This document shows, in pieces, positions 57,476-64,000 of a stretch of DNA of 64,000 bases. Position 1 is the first letter of the stretch, and each line of letters starts with the position of its first letter. The notes under the pieces are model-generated. The model was not told the DNA's origin. It worked only from the letters and a program-made list of their open reading frames with translations, and did not search any database. A program made the translations under genes and the position numbers. Source of the stretch: Methylorubrum suomiense (GTDB lineage: Bacteria; Pseudomonadota; Alphaproteobacteria; Rhizobiales; Beijerinckiaceae); assembly GCF_022179765.1 (NCBI RefSeq), contig NZ_BPRE01000002.1:124001-188000 (forward strand), written 5' to 3'.

Positions 57476-59523
57476 GCGTTTCCATCGCGGACGAGGAGCG
57501 CGTCCTCATCCTCGCGCCGCGCGGACGCGACGCCGCCGTCACGGGGCAGGTGCTCGCCCAGGCGGGCACGGGGACCGAGCCGTGCCCGGACATGGCGGCG
57601 TTGCTGGACGGGTTGGCTGCCGGCGCCGGCGCGGCGCTCGTCACCGAGGAGGCGCTGGACGGCGACCTGGATGCCCTGTTCGCTTGGCTGGACGCTCAGC
57701 CGGCGTGGTCGGACTTCCCCTTCATCGTGCTGGCGACGCGCCAGGCCGGGCGCCGCCCGGAGCGCGCCGCGCGCCTGCTCGCACGGCTCGGCAACGTCGT
57801 CCTGCTGGAGCGCCCGGTGAACGCCGAGACGCCGGCGAGCGCCGCGGCCTCGGCCCTGCGGGCGCGCCGCCGCCAGTACCAGGCCCGCGAGTACCTCCTG
57901 GAACGCGAGCGCGCCCAGGAGCAGCTCCGACGCTCCAACGAGGACCTGGAGCGGCGCGTGGCCGAGCGGACGCGCGAGGTCGAGGCCGCTCACGAGACCC
58001 TGGCCTTCGCGCTCGACGCCGCCGGCATGGCCTCGTGGGACCTCGACTACGTCACCGGAGTTTCGCGTCGCTCGCCGCGCTACGACGCCGTCTTCGGCTA
58101 CGCGGGTGAAGGGCCCGCCTGGGACCGGCAGGTCCTCCTCTACCACATCGTCGAGGAGGACCGCGGCATCGCCGAGCGCGCTTTCGCGGCGACCTTGGAG
58201 ACCGACGCGCTCGACCTCGAATGCCGCGTCCGGCGCGTCGACGGGGCCATCCGGTGGATCGCCCTGCAGGGCCGGATCAAGCGCGACGCCTCCGGCGCGC
58301 CCTTGCGCATCGCCGGCATCCTGATGGATCGGAGCGACCAGCGGCTCACCGAGGAGGCGCTGCGCCAGGCCCAGAAGATGGAGGCCATCGGTCAGTTGAC
58401 CGGCGGCGTGGCGCACGACTTCAACAACCTGCTCACCGTCATCGTCGGCGGCCTCGACATGATGCTGCGCCGGCCCGAGCAGGTCGACCGCGTCAAGCGC
58501 CTGGCCGAGGCGGCCATGGGGGCGGCCCGTCGCGGCGAGCAGCTGACCCAGCAGCTCCTGGCCTTCTCGCGCCGGCAGATGCTGCGGCCCCAGACCCTCA
58601 ACCCGAACCGGCTGCTGCTCGACTTCAAGCCGCTGGCCGAGCGCGCGGCGGGCGGGGCCGTCGAGCTCGCCTTTGACCTCGACCCGGCCCTCGATCCGAT
58701 CCGCATCGACCCGGCGCAGTTCGAGGCGGCGGTGCTGAACCTGATCGTGAACGCGCGCGACGCGATGGAGGGGCGGGACGGGCACGCCCGCATCGCAATG
58801 ACGAGCCGCAACGCCCGCCTCGACACGGCGGCCGTCGCCGACAGGGGCGTGCCGCCCGGGCCCTACATCGTGGTCTCGGTGACCGACACCGGGAGCGGCA
58901 TCCCGCCCGACAAGCTCCAGCGCGTGTTCGAGCCGTTCTTCACCACCAAGGAAGTGGGCAAGGGCACCGGGCTCGGATTGAGCCAGGTCTACGGCTTCAC
59001 GCGCAGCGCCGGAGGGTTCGCTCACATCGATTCCGTGGTCGGTGCAGGCACGACGGTGAGCCTGTACTTCCCGCGCTCGGCCGACCCTGCGGGCGAGGAG
59101 GTCGGCACGGGCCCGGCCGCGGCCATCCCGTTGCGCCGCGCCGGCGAGGGCGAGACGGTGCTGCTGGTCGAGGACGACGAGCAGGTGCTCGCCATGGCGA
59201 CAGAGAGCCTGGAGGAACTGCGCTACCGGGTCGTCGTCGCCCGCAACGCCGCCGAGGCGCTGGGGCACCTCACGGGTGTGGAGCGTATCGACATCCTGTT
59301 CTCGGACGTGGTGATGCCCGGCGGCATGAACGGGTCGCAGCTCGCGGTCGAGGCGCAGCGGCTCCGGCCCGGCATCAAGGTGCTGCTCACCTCGGGCTAC
59401 GTGGCCAACCTCGACGAGGGGCAGGTCATCGGGCGCGGCGAGCTCCCGGTGCTCAACAAGCCCTACCGCCGCGACGAGCTCGCTCGCTCGCTGCGGCTGG
59501 TGCTCGGGGGTGGGGAGCGCTGA
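57472..59523 (+). CDS. Hybrid histidine kinase paired with the KaiC-like ATPase
   Basis: Starting at the GTG at 57472 (overlapping the kaiC-like stop), the 683-residue protein has a degenerate receiver-like N-terminal domain (RVLILAPRGRDAAVTGQVLA; no acidic phospho-site at the expected strand). Then come a coiled coil (about 130-175), a PAS domain (about 180-295), HisKA with His315 in GGVAHDFNN, HATPase ([20 protein letters not shown]) and a true receiver (VLLVEDDEQVLAMATESL, Asp in ILFSDVVMPGG). It is intact. Translational coupling and neighbourhood point to a two-component partner of the KaiC-like protein, with the pseudo-receiver a candidate docking surface; that is inference. Confidence 0.92.
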   Translation: MSVSIADEERVLILAPRGRDAAVTGQVLAQAGTGTEPCPDMAALLDGLAAGAGAALVTEEALDGDLDALFAWLDAQPAWSDFPFIVLATRQAGRRPERAARLLARLGNVVLLERPVNAETPASAAASALRARRRQYQAREYLLERERAQEQLRRSNEDLERRVAERTREVEAAHETLAFALDAAGMASWDLDYVTGVSRRSPRYDAVFGYAGEGPAWDRQVLLYHIVEEDRGIAERAFAATLETDALDLECRVRRVDGAIRWIALQGRIKRDASGAPLRIAGILMDRSDQRLTEEALRQAQKMEAIGQLTGGVAHDFNNLLTVIVGGLDMMLRRPEQVDRVKRLAEAAMGAARRGEQLTQQLLAFSRRQMLRPQTLNPNRLLLDFKPLAERAAGGAVELAFDLDPALDPIRIDPAQFEAAVLNLIVNARDAMEGRDGHARIAMTSRNARLDTAAVADRGVPPGPYIVVSVTDTGSGIPPDKLQRVFEPFFTTKEVGKGTGLGLSQVYGFTRSAGGFAHIDSVVGAGTTVSLYFPRSADPAGEEVGTGPAAAIPLRRAGEGETVLLVEDDEQVLAMATESLEELRYRVVVARNAAEALGHLTGVERIDILFSDVVMPGGMNGSQLAVEAQRLRPGIKVLLTSGYVANLDEGQVIGRGELPVLNKPYRRDELARSLRLVLGGGER

Positions 59524-59533
59524 CGCCGGACGG

Positions 59534-60337
59534 CTAGGCCCTTGCCTCGGGCGGGACTGCATCCCGGAGGGCGGCGTCCGGGAGGGCAGTTCCGCGCAGC
59601 CCGGGGTCCGGTCGGGGGTCGGGCGTAGCGCGGTGCAGGTATCCCGAGTCGAAATCAGCCGCCGCCTCCAGGGCTGCCAAGTCCGGGATGACGACGCGGC
59701 GGCCCCGGATCTCGATCAGCCCCCGTTTCCGCAGCGACTGCAGGGACCGGTTGACGTGGACGGACGTCATCCCGGTCGCGTCGGCGAGGTCGACCTGCGT
59801 GAGTAGGAGGTCGTACCCCACGTCGGAGGCCAGCCCCACGGACCGGAGCCGCACCAGCATCTCGCACAGGATGTGGGCGAGGCGCCGCTCGCAGGAGCGC
59901 CGGCCGACGTTCACGAGCCACTGCCGCGCCGTCGCGGCCTCGACCAGGGCAGCGAGGCGCATGGCCCGGGCGATGCCGGGATGGCCGTCGAGCAGGTCCC
60001 CCACCGTCCGGGTCGGGATGTGCGCCACGCAACAGGGGGACAGCGTGCCGATGGCGTGGTCCATCGCGTTGAGCAAGCGGACGTCTAAGTCGCACAAGTC
60101 GCCAGGGATGAGGAAGGCGAGCACCTGCCGGGTTCCGTCCGGCAGGATCTTGTAGCGGCAAGCCATGCCTTCGAGGACGAGGAACACGCCCCGCGGCGTG
60201 TCACCCTCGCGGATCAAGTCCGTCCTGGCGGGGACCGCGACGGGGTGGGCGGCGACCTGCGCCAAGTGGCGTCGGTCCTCGTCCGATAACGGCGACAGGG
60301 CGGCGAGCTTCCTCAGCAGCGGATTGTGGTCTGGCAT
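59534..60337 (-). CDS. Crp/Fnr family transcriptional regulator
   Basis: The 267-residue protein has a cyclic-nucleotide-binding-type beta-roll (about 15-130: DLIREGDTPRGVFLVLEGMA, LAFLIPGDLCDLDVRLLN), a long dimer helix, and a Crp_2-type winged helix-turn-helix (about 155-220: LLLTQVDLADATGMTSVHVN, RSLQSLRKRGLIEIRGRRVV). The C-terminal 40 residues are Pro/Arg-rich and disordered. There is no Fnr-type cysteine cluster, so oxygen sensing by FeS is unlikely. It converges with the KaiC-associated kinase, ending 10 bp from it. The long 667-bp intergenic region upstream holds the second 171-bp repeat. Confidence 0.9.
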   Translation of the reverse strand: MPDHNPLLRKLAALSPLSDEDRRHLAQVAAHPVAVPARTDLIREGDTPRGVFLVLEGMACRYKILPDGTRQVLAFLIPGDLCDLDVRLLNAMDHAIGTLSPCCVAHIPTRTVGDLLDGHPGIARAMRLAALVEAATARQWLVNVGRRSCERRLAHILCEMLVRLRSVGLASDVGYDLLLTQVDLADATGMTSVHVNRSLQSLRKRGLIEIRGRRVVIPDLAALEAAADFDSGYLHRATPDPRPDPGLRGTALPDAALRDAVPPEARA

Positions 60338-60678
60338 CGATTCGGCGCCCCGTGGGGCTTGTGCCCCACGAGTGAACTAGAGCGGACGAAGGCCTTCGGC
60401 ACCAGCACATACGTCTCGCGGCGCTCCGGCGGCGCCTCGCACCAGATGTAGGTGGTCAATACACCTGGGCCGTCAGGTTCCTACGCACGTGGAACCAAGG
60501 AAACGAGGCCGTTCAGGGCATGCGACCCGCTCAGATCGACTGCCTATCACTAGCCGTGAGTTGCGCGAGTCCCGATGGCGCCAGGCCTTTATCCCACGGC
60601 GGACGCGGCTCTCGTCGCAGGCTCGGAGACGTTCGTCAATTTGCCCCAACCTGCTGATGTCATGGCCGCCGCAGACAG

Positions 60679-60703
60679 GTCCGCTTCTTCGTAACGAGCG
60701 GAC
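60679..60703. repeat. Inverted repeat with GTCCGCT/AGCGGAC core, before repeat copy B
   Basis: Seven-base perfect arms (60679-60685, 60697-60703) with an 11-base loop, 31 bp upstream of repeat copy B. Copy A has a hairpin with the same core 29 bp upstream. The loops and flanking bases differ, so only the hairpin core is conserved there. Confidence 0.6.
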
Positions 60704-60734
60704 ATCTGGGTCGGCACAATTGAAAGCCTGCTAT

Positions 60735-60905
60735 GGGTCATGAGCCGCCTTGGCAGCCAACAAGGCTCCAGCGCAAACTTCGAAACTATTGAGCGCCCGA
60801 AAAGGGCAATTTTCATGCATTCGCTCTCATCAGCCACCGGTGCAGCGTGAGCCACTGATTCATGGCGGCTTTGCCCTATGCTCTCGGGGAGCCGCATTGC
60901 GCCAT
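60735..60905 (+). repeat. 171-bp perfect direct repeat, copy B
   Basis: Identical over all 171 bases, in the same orientation, to 2573-2743. It lies in the 60338-61004 gene gap between a Crp/Fnr gene and the universal stress protein gene. The sequence is not GC-biased like coding DNA here and shows no convincing gene. The rest of the gap, apart from the hairpin at 60679-60703, holds nothing I can name. Confidence 0.92.
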
Positions 60906-61004
60906 GAGCTGACCTTTGCCGTCAGCCATTCGAAGGGCTGGTCATCGACCGAGAGCAGACGCGCGCGACTATAGGCCCGGGCGGTCCCGACTGTCGCGAC
61001 CTCC

Positions 61005-61823
61005 TCAGTGGGACATCAGGCAACAGACGGTCGTCTTGCTCAGCAGGTCGCGCGTGACCCCGCCGAAGAACCACTCACGCAGGCGGCTGTAGCCGTAGCC
61101 GCCTGTTACGATAAGGTCCCCGTCAATCGCGCGGGCGGCCTTCTGCAGGTCCTCGGCGACGCTCCAGCCAGAACGCACCGCCACGCTCGCGCTCGCGTTG
61201 ACATCGTGCAGGGTGAGGTAGCGGACTACATCGTCGACCTCTGCCCGGTCCTCGGCATCCGTGACCCGAAGGACCTGGACCTCCTCCGCACGCCTGAGTA
61301 GCGGCAGGGCGTCCGAAAGCGCCCGGCGGGTCTGGGGGGTGTTCTTCCAGCCGACGACGATGCGCCTGGCCTCCAGGTGCTCGATGCCGGCCGGAACCAC
61401 GAGGACGGGGCGCCCCAGGCCCATGAGCGCGTCGCCGAGGTCGACGGCCATGCCCGGCCCGACGCCCTCGTCCTCAGCGTAGCGACCGACCACGACGAGG
61501 TCCGCGGCCCGGGACTGCCCTGCCAGGAACGGGACCGGACCGGCGATGTCAGAGCGCCACTCGACGCGGTCGTTCAGGCAGGAGCCATGGCGGAAGACCT
61601 GTTCGGCGGCCGCGCACCTGTCGAGGGCGGCTTGGCGGATTTCCTCGATGACCATGCCCATGGGCACGGCGGTCTCGCCGTAGCCCTGCGGGTAGTCGGG
61701 TATGCAGGCGGCGGCCCCGACGAGGCGGGCGCCGAGGCGGTGAGCCAAGTCCGCGGCGAGACGGACCCGGGTCCTGGCGTGACGCCCGTCGTCGACCGCG
61801 ACCATGATGCTGGCAATTGACAC
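61005..61823 (-). CDS. Tandem-domain universal stress protein (UspA family)
   Basis: I choose the GTG at 61823 because GGAGG stands about 5 bases upstream and IASIMVAVDDGRHARTRVRL is the usual start of the first Usp domain; this gives 272 residues. The N-terminal Usp domain (about 1-145) is followed by a second (about 150-272) ending in TGGYGYSRLREWFFGGVTRD, a version of the G-x2-G-x9-G nucleotide-binding loop. Such two-domain proteins are common in alphaproteobacteria under oxygen limitation and other stress. It starts 71 bp downstream of the glucokinase stop on the same strand and may be co-transcribed. Confidence 0.9.
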   Translation of the reverse strand: MSIASIMVAVDDGRHARTRVRLAADLAHRLGARLVGAAACIPDYPQGYGETAVPMGMVIEEIRQAALDRCAAAEQVFRHGSCLNDRVEWRSDIAGPVPFLAGQSRAADLVVVGRYAEDEGVGPGMAVDLGDALMGLGRPVLVVPAGIEHLEARRIVVGWKNTPQTRRALSDALPLLRRAEEVQVLRVTDAEDRAEVDDVVRYLTLHDVNASASVAVRSGWSVAEDLQKAARAIDGDLIVTGGYGYSRLREWFFGGVTRDLLSKTTVCCLMSH

Positions 61824-61894
61824 GGGAGCCTCCCTCGACCCGGAACGGGCAACAACAGGATGCGGGCGCCCGTGCCGGGCGGCGTTGATCTGCC

Positions 61895-62887
61895 TCAAGC
61901 CCGCCAGTCCTGGCCGGGGAACAGGAATCGGTCCGCCGCGCGCAGGAGCGCCGCCAGGCCGTCGATGGCCGGCTCGGGCCTCGTGATCACGAAGCGGGGG
62001 ATGGCCTGCATCACCTCGCGGAACGGGGGCTTGTCCTCGAAGGCGTCCCGGAACGCTTCCCCCTTCAGGGCCTCGACGATGCGCGGCGCGATCCCGCCGG
62101 CCAGGTAGACCCCGCCCGTCGCCGAGAACAACAGGGCGAGGTCGCCGGCGAACCGGCCCAGCAGGCGCGCGAACTGACGGACGGCCTCCCGCGCGAGCGG
62201 GTCGCCGACCTTGGCCGCTTCAAGCACCTCCGGCGGCGCGTCCCAGGCTGCGGCCACGCCGCGCGCCGCCGCCAGCGCCCGCGCGAGCCTGGTGAGGCCG
62301 GGACCGGACAGCAGGCCCTCGGCGGTGAGCCTCCCCTCCGCCAGCATCAGGACCTGCCACGGCAGGTCGTCGCGCTCGCACGGGCCGAAGCCGACATGGC
62401 CTGCCTCGGTCGTCTGGATCAGGAGGCGGTCGCCCGCCGGCACCAGGGCCGCGGCGCCCAGGCCGGTGCCTGGCCCGAGGACGAGGCGGGGCCCCCGTCC
62501 GGCCGCGACGGGCCCGAGCCGCGCCAGGTCGGCCGCGTTCGCCTCGTCGAGCACGTGCAAGGCGGCCGCCTGCGGCACGTAATCGTTGACCAGCCGCGCC
62601 GCCTCCAGCCCGAGGGCGACGCCGATGTCGCCGAGGTCGATCAGCCAGGGTGCGTTGGTCAGGCGCGTGACGTGCCCGTCGACACGCCCCGCGACGGCGA
62701 GGAAGGCGGAGCGCGGCCGCGGCGTCCCCGGACCGTCGAGACAGGCTTCGACGGCCGCGATCGGTCCGGGGAAGCCGGCCGTCGGCACCTTCCGGATCGG
62801 CCCGGGGCATGCTCCCGGCGCGCGGAGGACGGCGAAGCGGGCGTAAGTGCCGCCGATGTCGGCAAGGAGCACGGGATAGGGCAACAT
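61895..62887 (-). CDS. glk: Glucokinase
   Basis: The 330-residue protein is a typical bacterial Glk of the ROK-independent type. It has ADIGGTYARFAVL (phosphate-1 motif), FLAVAGRVDGHVTRLTNAPW (family signature with the sugar-binding residues), LVNDYVPQAAAL, VLGPGTGLGAAAL (phosphate-2) and TTEAGHVGFGP, where Glu and His bind glucose. It phosphorylates glucose with ATP to glucose 6-phosphate in the cytoplasm. The gene is intact. Its position upstream of a universal stress protein and beside small electron-transfer genes does not suggest a sugar operon. Confidence 0.95.
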   Translation of the reverse strand: MLPYPVLLADIGGTYARFAVLRAPGACPGPIRKVPTAGFPGPIAAVEACLDGPGTPRPRSAFLAVAGRVDGHVTRLTNAPWLIDLGDIGVALGLEAARLVNDYVPQAAALHVLDEANAADLARLGPVAAGRGPRLVLGPGTGLGAAALVPAGDRLLIQTTEAGHVGFGPCERDDLPWQVLMLAEGRLTAEGLLSGPGLTRLARALAAARGVAAAWDAPPEVLEAAKVGDPLAREAVRQFARLLGRFAGDLALLFSATGGVYLAGGIAPRIVEALKGEAFRDAFEDKPPFREVMQAIPRFVITRPEPAIDGLAALLRAADRFLFPGQDWRA

Positions 62888-62918
62888 GGCCGCATGCCTC
62901 CGTCGCGAGCGCGGCGGC

Positions 62919-63170
62919 CTAGCCGAGGGGCTTGCAGCCGGAGGCTTGCGGCTGCCGGCAGAAGGTCAGTCCTTCGTCGTCCCAGACCACGATGCAGCCG
63001 TGGCCCAGCGCGAAGTTGCGCACCCGGCCGAGGAGCGCGTCGTTGACGCCGAACAGGCGGTCGCAATCCGCGTTCGTCAGGCGCAGGGCCTGTCCGGTCC
63101 CGAGGCCGTCCAGGGATGCCTGCAGGGCCGGAAGCGTGTCCGTGGGCTGAACCGTCATCTCGTTCATCAC
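62919..63170 (-). CDS. Small hypothetical protein (83 aa)
   Basis: The GTG at 63170 overlaps the stop of the cytochrome gene (GTGA); an ATG one codon later is equally possible. The product (MTVQPTDTLPALQASLDGLG, QALRLTNADCDRLFGVNDAL, RNFALGHGCIVVWDDEGLTF, CRQP) is a compact mixed alpha/beta protein with no signal peptide and three Cys. It is the last gene of a three-gene overlapping unit and ends 31 bp before glk. I do not recognise it. Confidence 0.6.
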   Translation of the reverse strand: MMNEMTVQPTDTLPALQASLDGLGTGQALRLTNADCDRLFGVNDALLGRVRNFALGHGCIVVWDDEGLTFCRQPQASGCKPLG

Positions 63171-63553
63171 GGCCGCTCCGTAAATGTCCCAGGCTCACGG
63201 ATGTGAGGCTGAGGCCCCTTCAGGCTGAGGATGTAGTCGATGACCGCGTCCAACTCGTCGCGGTCGAGGCGCAGGCTCGGCATCCGGTCGTGGTGGCTCT
63301 GCAGGAAAACCGCGAGGGCCGGCCCCGTGGTCGAGGGCATGTTGGCGACCCGCAGGAAGGCCGGGCCGACGAACTCGCCGGGCTGCGCCGCGCGGTCGAT
63401 GACGTGGCACTGGCTGCAGAGCTGCGCGGCGATGGTCCAGCCGCGGACGCGATGGTCCTCGGCCGGACCACCCCCGGCCGGCGCGCCCGCGGCGGTCGCG
63501 AGCAGGCCACCCAGCGCGAGGAAGCGAGCCGACCGGTGCGACGCGGCCGTCAT
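63167..63553 (-). CDS. Exported c-type cytochrome
   Basis: From the ATG at 63553 the protein has 128 residues: a signal peptide (ARFLALGGLLATAAGAPAGG) and a class I cytochrome c domain with heme motif CSQCH (in AAQLCSQCHVIDRA) and a distal Met probably in RMPSLRL. DELDAVIDYILSLKGPQP is the usual C-terminal helix. It should carry electrons in the periplasm. Its start overlaps the stop of the upstream membrane-protein gene (ATGA), and its stop overlaps the next start, so the three are one operon. Confidence 0.88.
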   Translation of the reverse strand: MTAASHRSARFLALGGLLATAAGAPAGGGPAEDHRVRGWTIAAQLCSQCHVIDRAAQPGEFVGPAFLRVANMPSTTGPALAVFLQSHHDRMPSLRLDRDELDAVIDYILSLKGPQPHIREPGTFTERP

Positions 63554-63927
63554 GACGCGCTCGCGATCCTGAGCCGCGCCGCGGCGGCCGCTGCGGTCAT
63601 GCCTCCGGCCACGACGTGCGCCCAGGTGGCGGCATCGCCGGCCGCGAACCCGAGCAGGAAGGGCGCGAGGAACGTCCAGGCCCCGGCGAGCGCGACCGCC
63701 CGTTCGAGGGCGGGGCGGAAGCGGACCTGATTGTATCCCGTGAGCGCGAGGATCACCAGGCCGGGCACGAGCGCGGAGAAGGCCGCCCGGCCCTGGTCGG
63801 CGAACACCAGCACCCATGCCGCCAGCACCAGCGCGGTGCCGGCCGCGTGCTGCAGGACGTCGGCCAGGATCTCGTCCGTCCGCCAGCCCGACGGCGAGGG
63901 CGCGGCCTGCGTGTCTACCCGGGACAT
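63550..63927 (-). CDS. SPW-repeat membrane protein
   Basis: The 125-residue protein has four hydrophobic helices in two repeats: AAGTALVLAAWVLVFADQGR, SALVPGLVILALTGYNQVRF, GAWTFLAPFLLGFAAGDAAT and AHVVAGGMTAAAAAARL. The W-x-F pattern at the start of each pair is that of the SPW repeat family of small integral membrane proteins, whose function is not known. GAGGAGACGGGCC stands before the ATG. It leads the overlapping operon with the c-type cytochrome. Bases 63928-64000 show no gene. Confidence 0.8.
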   Translation of the reverse strand: MSRVDTQAAPSPSGWRTDEILADVLQHAAGTALVLAAWVLVFADQGRAAFSALVPGLVILALTGYNQVRFRPALERAVALAGAWTFLAPFLLGFAAGDAATWAHVVAGGMTAAAAAARLRIASAS

Positions 63928-64000
63928 GGCCCGTCTCCTCGATGTGCCCGTTGCCAGGGCGCCCCGGCCCGTGCCCGGGGCGCCGACCCGTCACGCATGG

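Noticed and set aside
57418-59562. A 714-codon minus-strand frame opposite the KaiC-linked kinase
   Set aside because: Shadow of an intact kinase gene; no recognisable motif or ribosome-binding site.
60491-60511. GGAAC...CGTT as an EcfG promoter in the 60-61 kb gap
   Set aside because: The spacer is only 14 bases, and no gene on the plus strand follows.

Overview
The window is very GC-rich (about 70%), densely packed and clearly alphaproteobacterial. It most resembles Methylobacterium or a close relative. Pointers are several HWE-family histidine kinases, two DUF6894 small proteins, DUF3597 and DUF892 stress proteins, and GGAAC-N16/17-CGTT motifs that match the EcfG general-stress-response promoter. 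No rRNA, tRNA, CRISPR array, transposase, plasmid replication gene or prophage was seen, so chromosome and large plasmid cannot be told apart.

Layout. 1-4 kb: the 3' end of a LOV/PAS-HWE kinase, a GNAT acetyltransferase, then a patch of gene debris (DUF1330 piece, an orphan 3' fragment, a 171-bp repeat, a frameshifted yidB, a methyltransferase remnant). 4-9.3 kb: the potassium transporter Kup, two large hairpins, small unknown proteins and a diguanylate cyclase. 9.4-18.5 kb: a Crp/Fnr regulator, a GAF/PAS-HWE kinase, a CHASE3 hybrid kinase, DUF892 and DUF3597 stress genes with EcfG-like promoters, and a broken HWE kinase. 18.8-30.8 kb: metabolic and stress genes (amidotransferase, YqcI/YcgG protein, cation/proton antiporter, SDR, zinc alcohol dehydrogenase, patatin, DUF2252, class II photolyase, alpha/beta hydrolase). 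30.9-48 kb: a block of five large PAS hybrid histidine kinases, interrupted only by a YihY membrane protein. 48-52.7 kb: c-di-GMP and chemotaxis genes (MCP-PilZ, small membrane protein, MHYT-GGDEF-EAL). 52.8-64 kb: a second EcfG-linked DUF892 gene, an acyl-CoA dehydrogenase coupled to cytochrome b561, DUF2945, a KaiC-like ATPase coupled to a hybrid kinase, a second Crp/Fnr regulator, the second copy of the 171-bp repeat, a universal stress protein, glucokinase, and a SPW/cytochrome c operon.

The common theme is sensing and stress: ten histidine kinases, two c-di-GMP enzymes, a chemoreceptor and two Crp/Fnr regulators, but no free-standing response regulator. The most striking anomaly is the number of damaged genes. 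At least ten otherwise recognisable genes carry an in-frame stop or a frameshift. Five of the seven internal stops sit where the family has tryptophan (TGG to TAG or TGA), four of them in the hybrid-kinase block. This could be real decay of a redundant sensory locus or systematic sequence error; the sequence alone cannot decide. The 171-bp perfect direct repeats 58 kb apart, and a 10-bp tandem duplication that exactly explains the yidB frameshift, are further points of interest.
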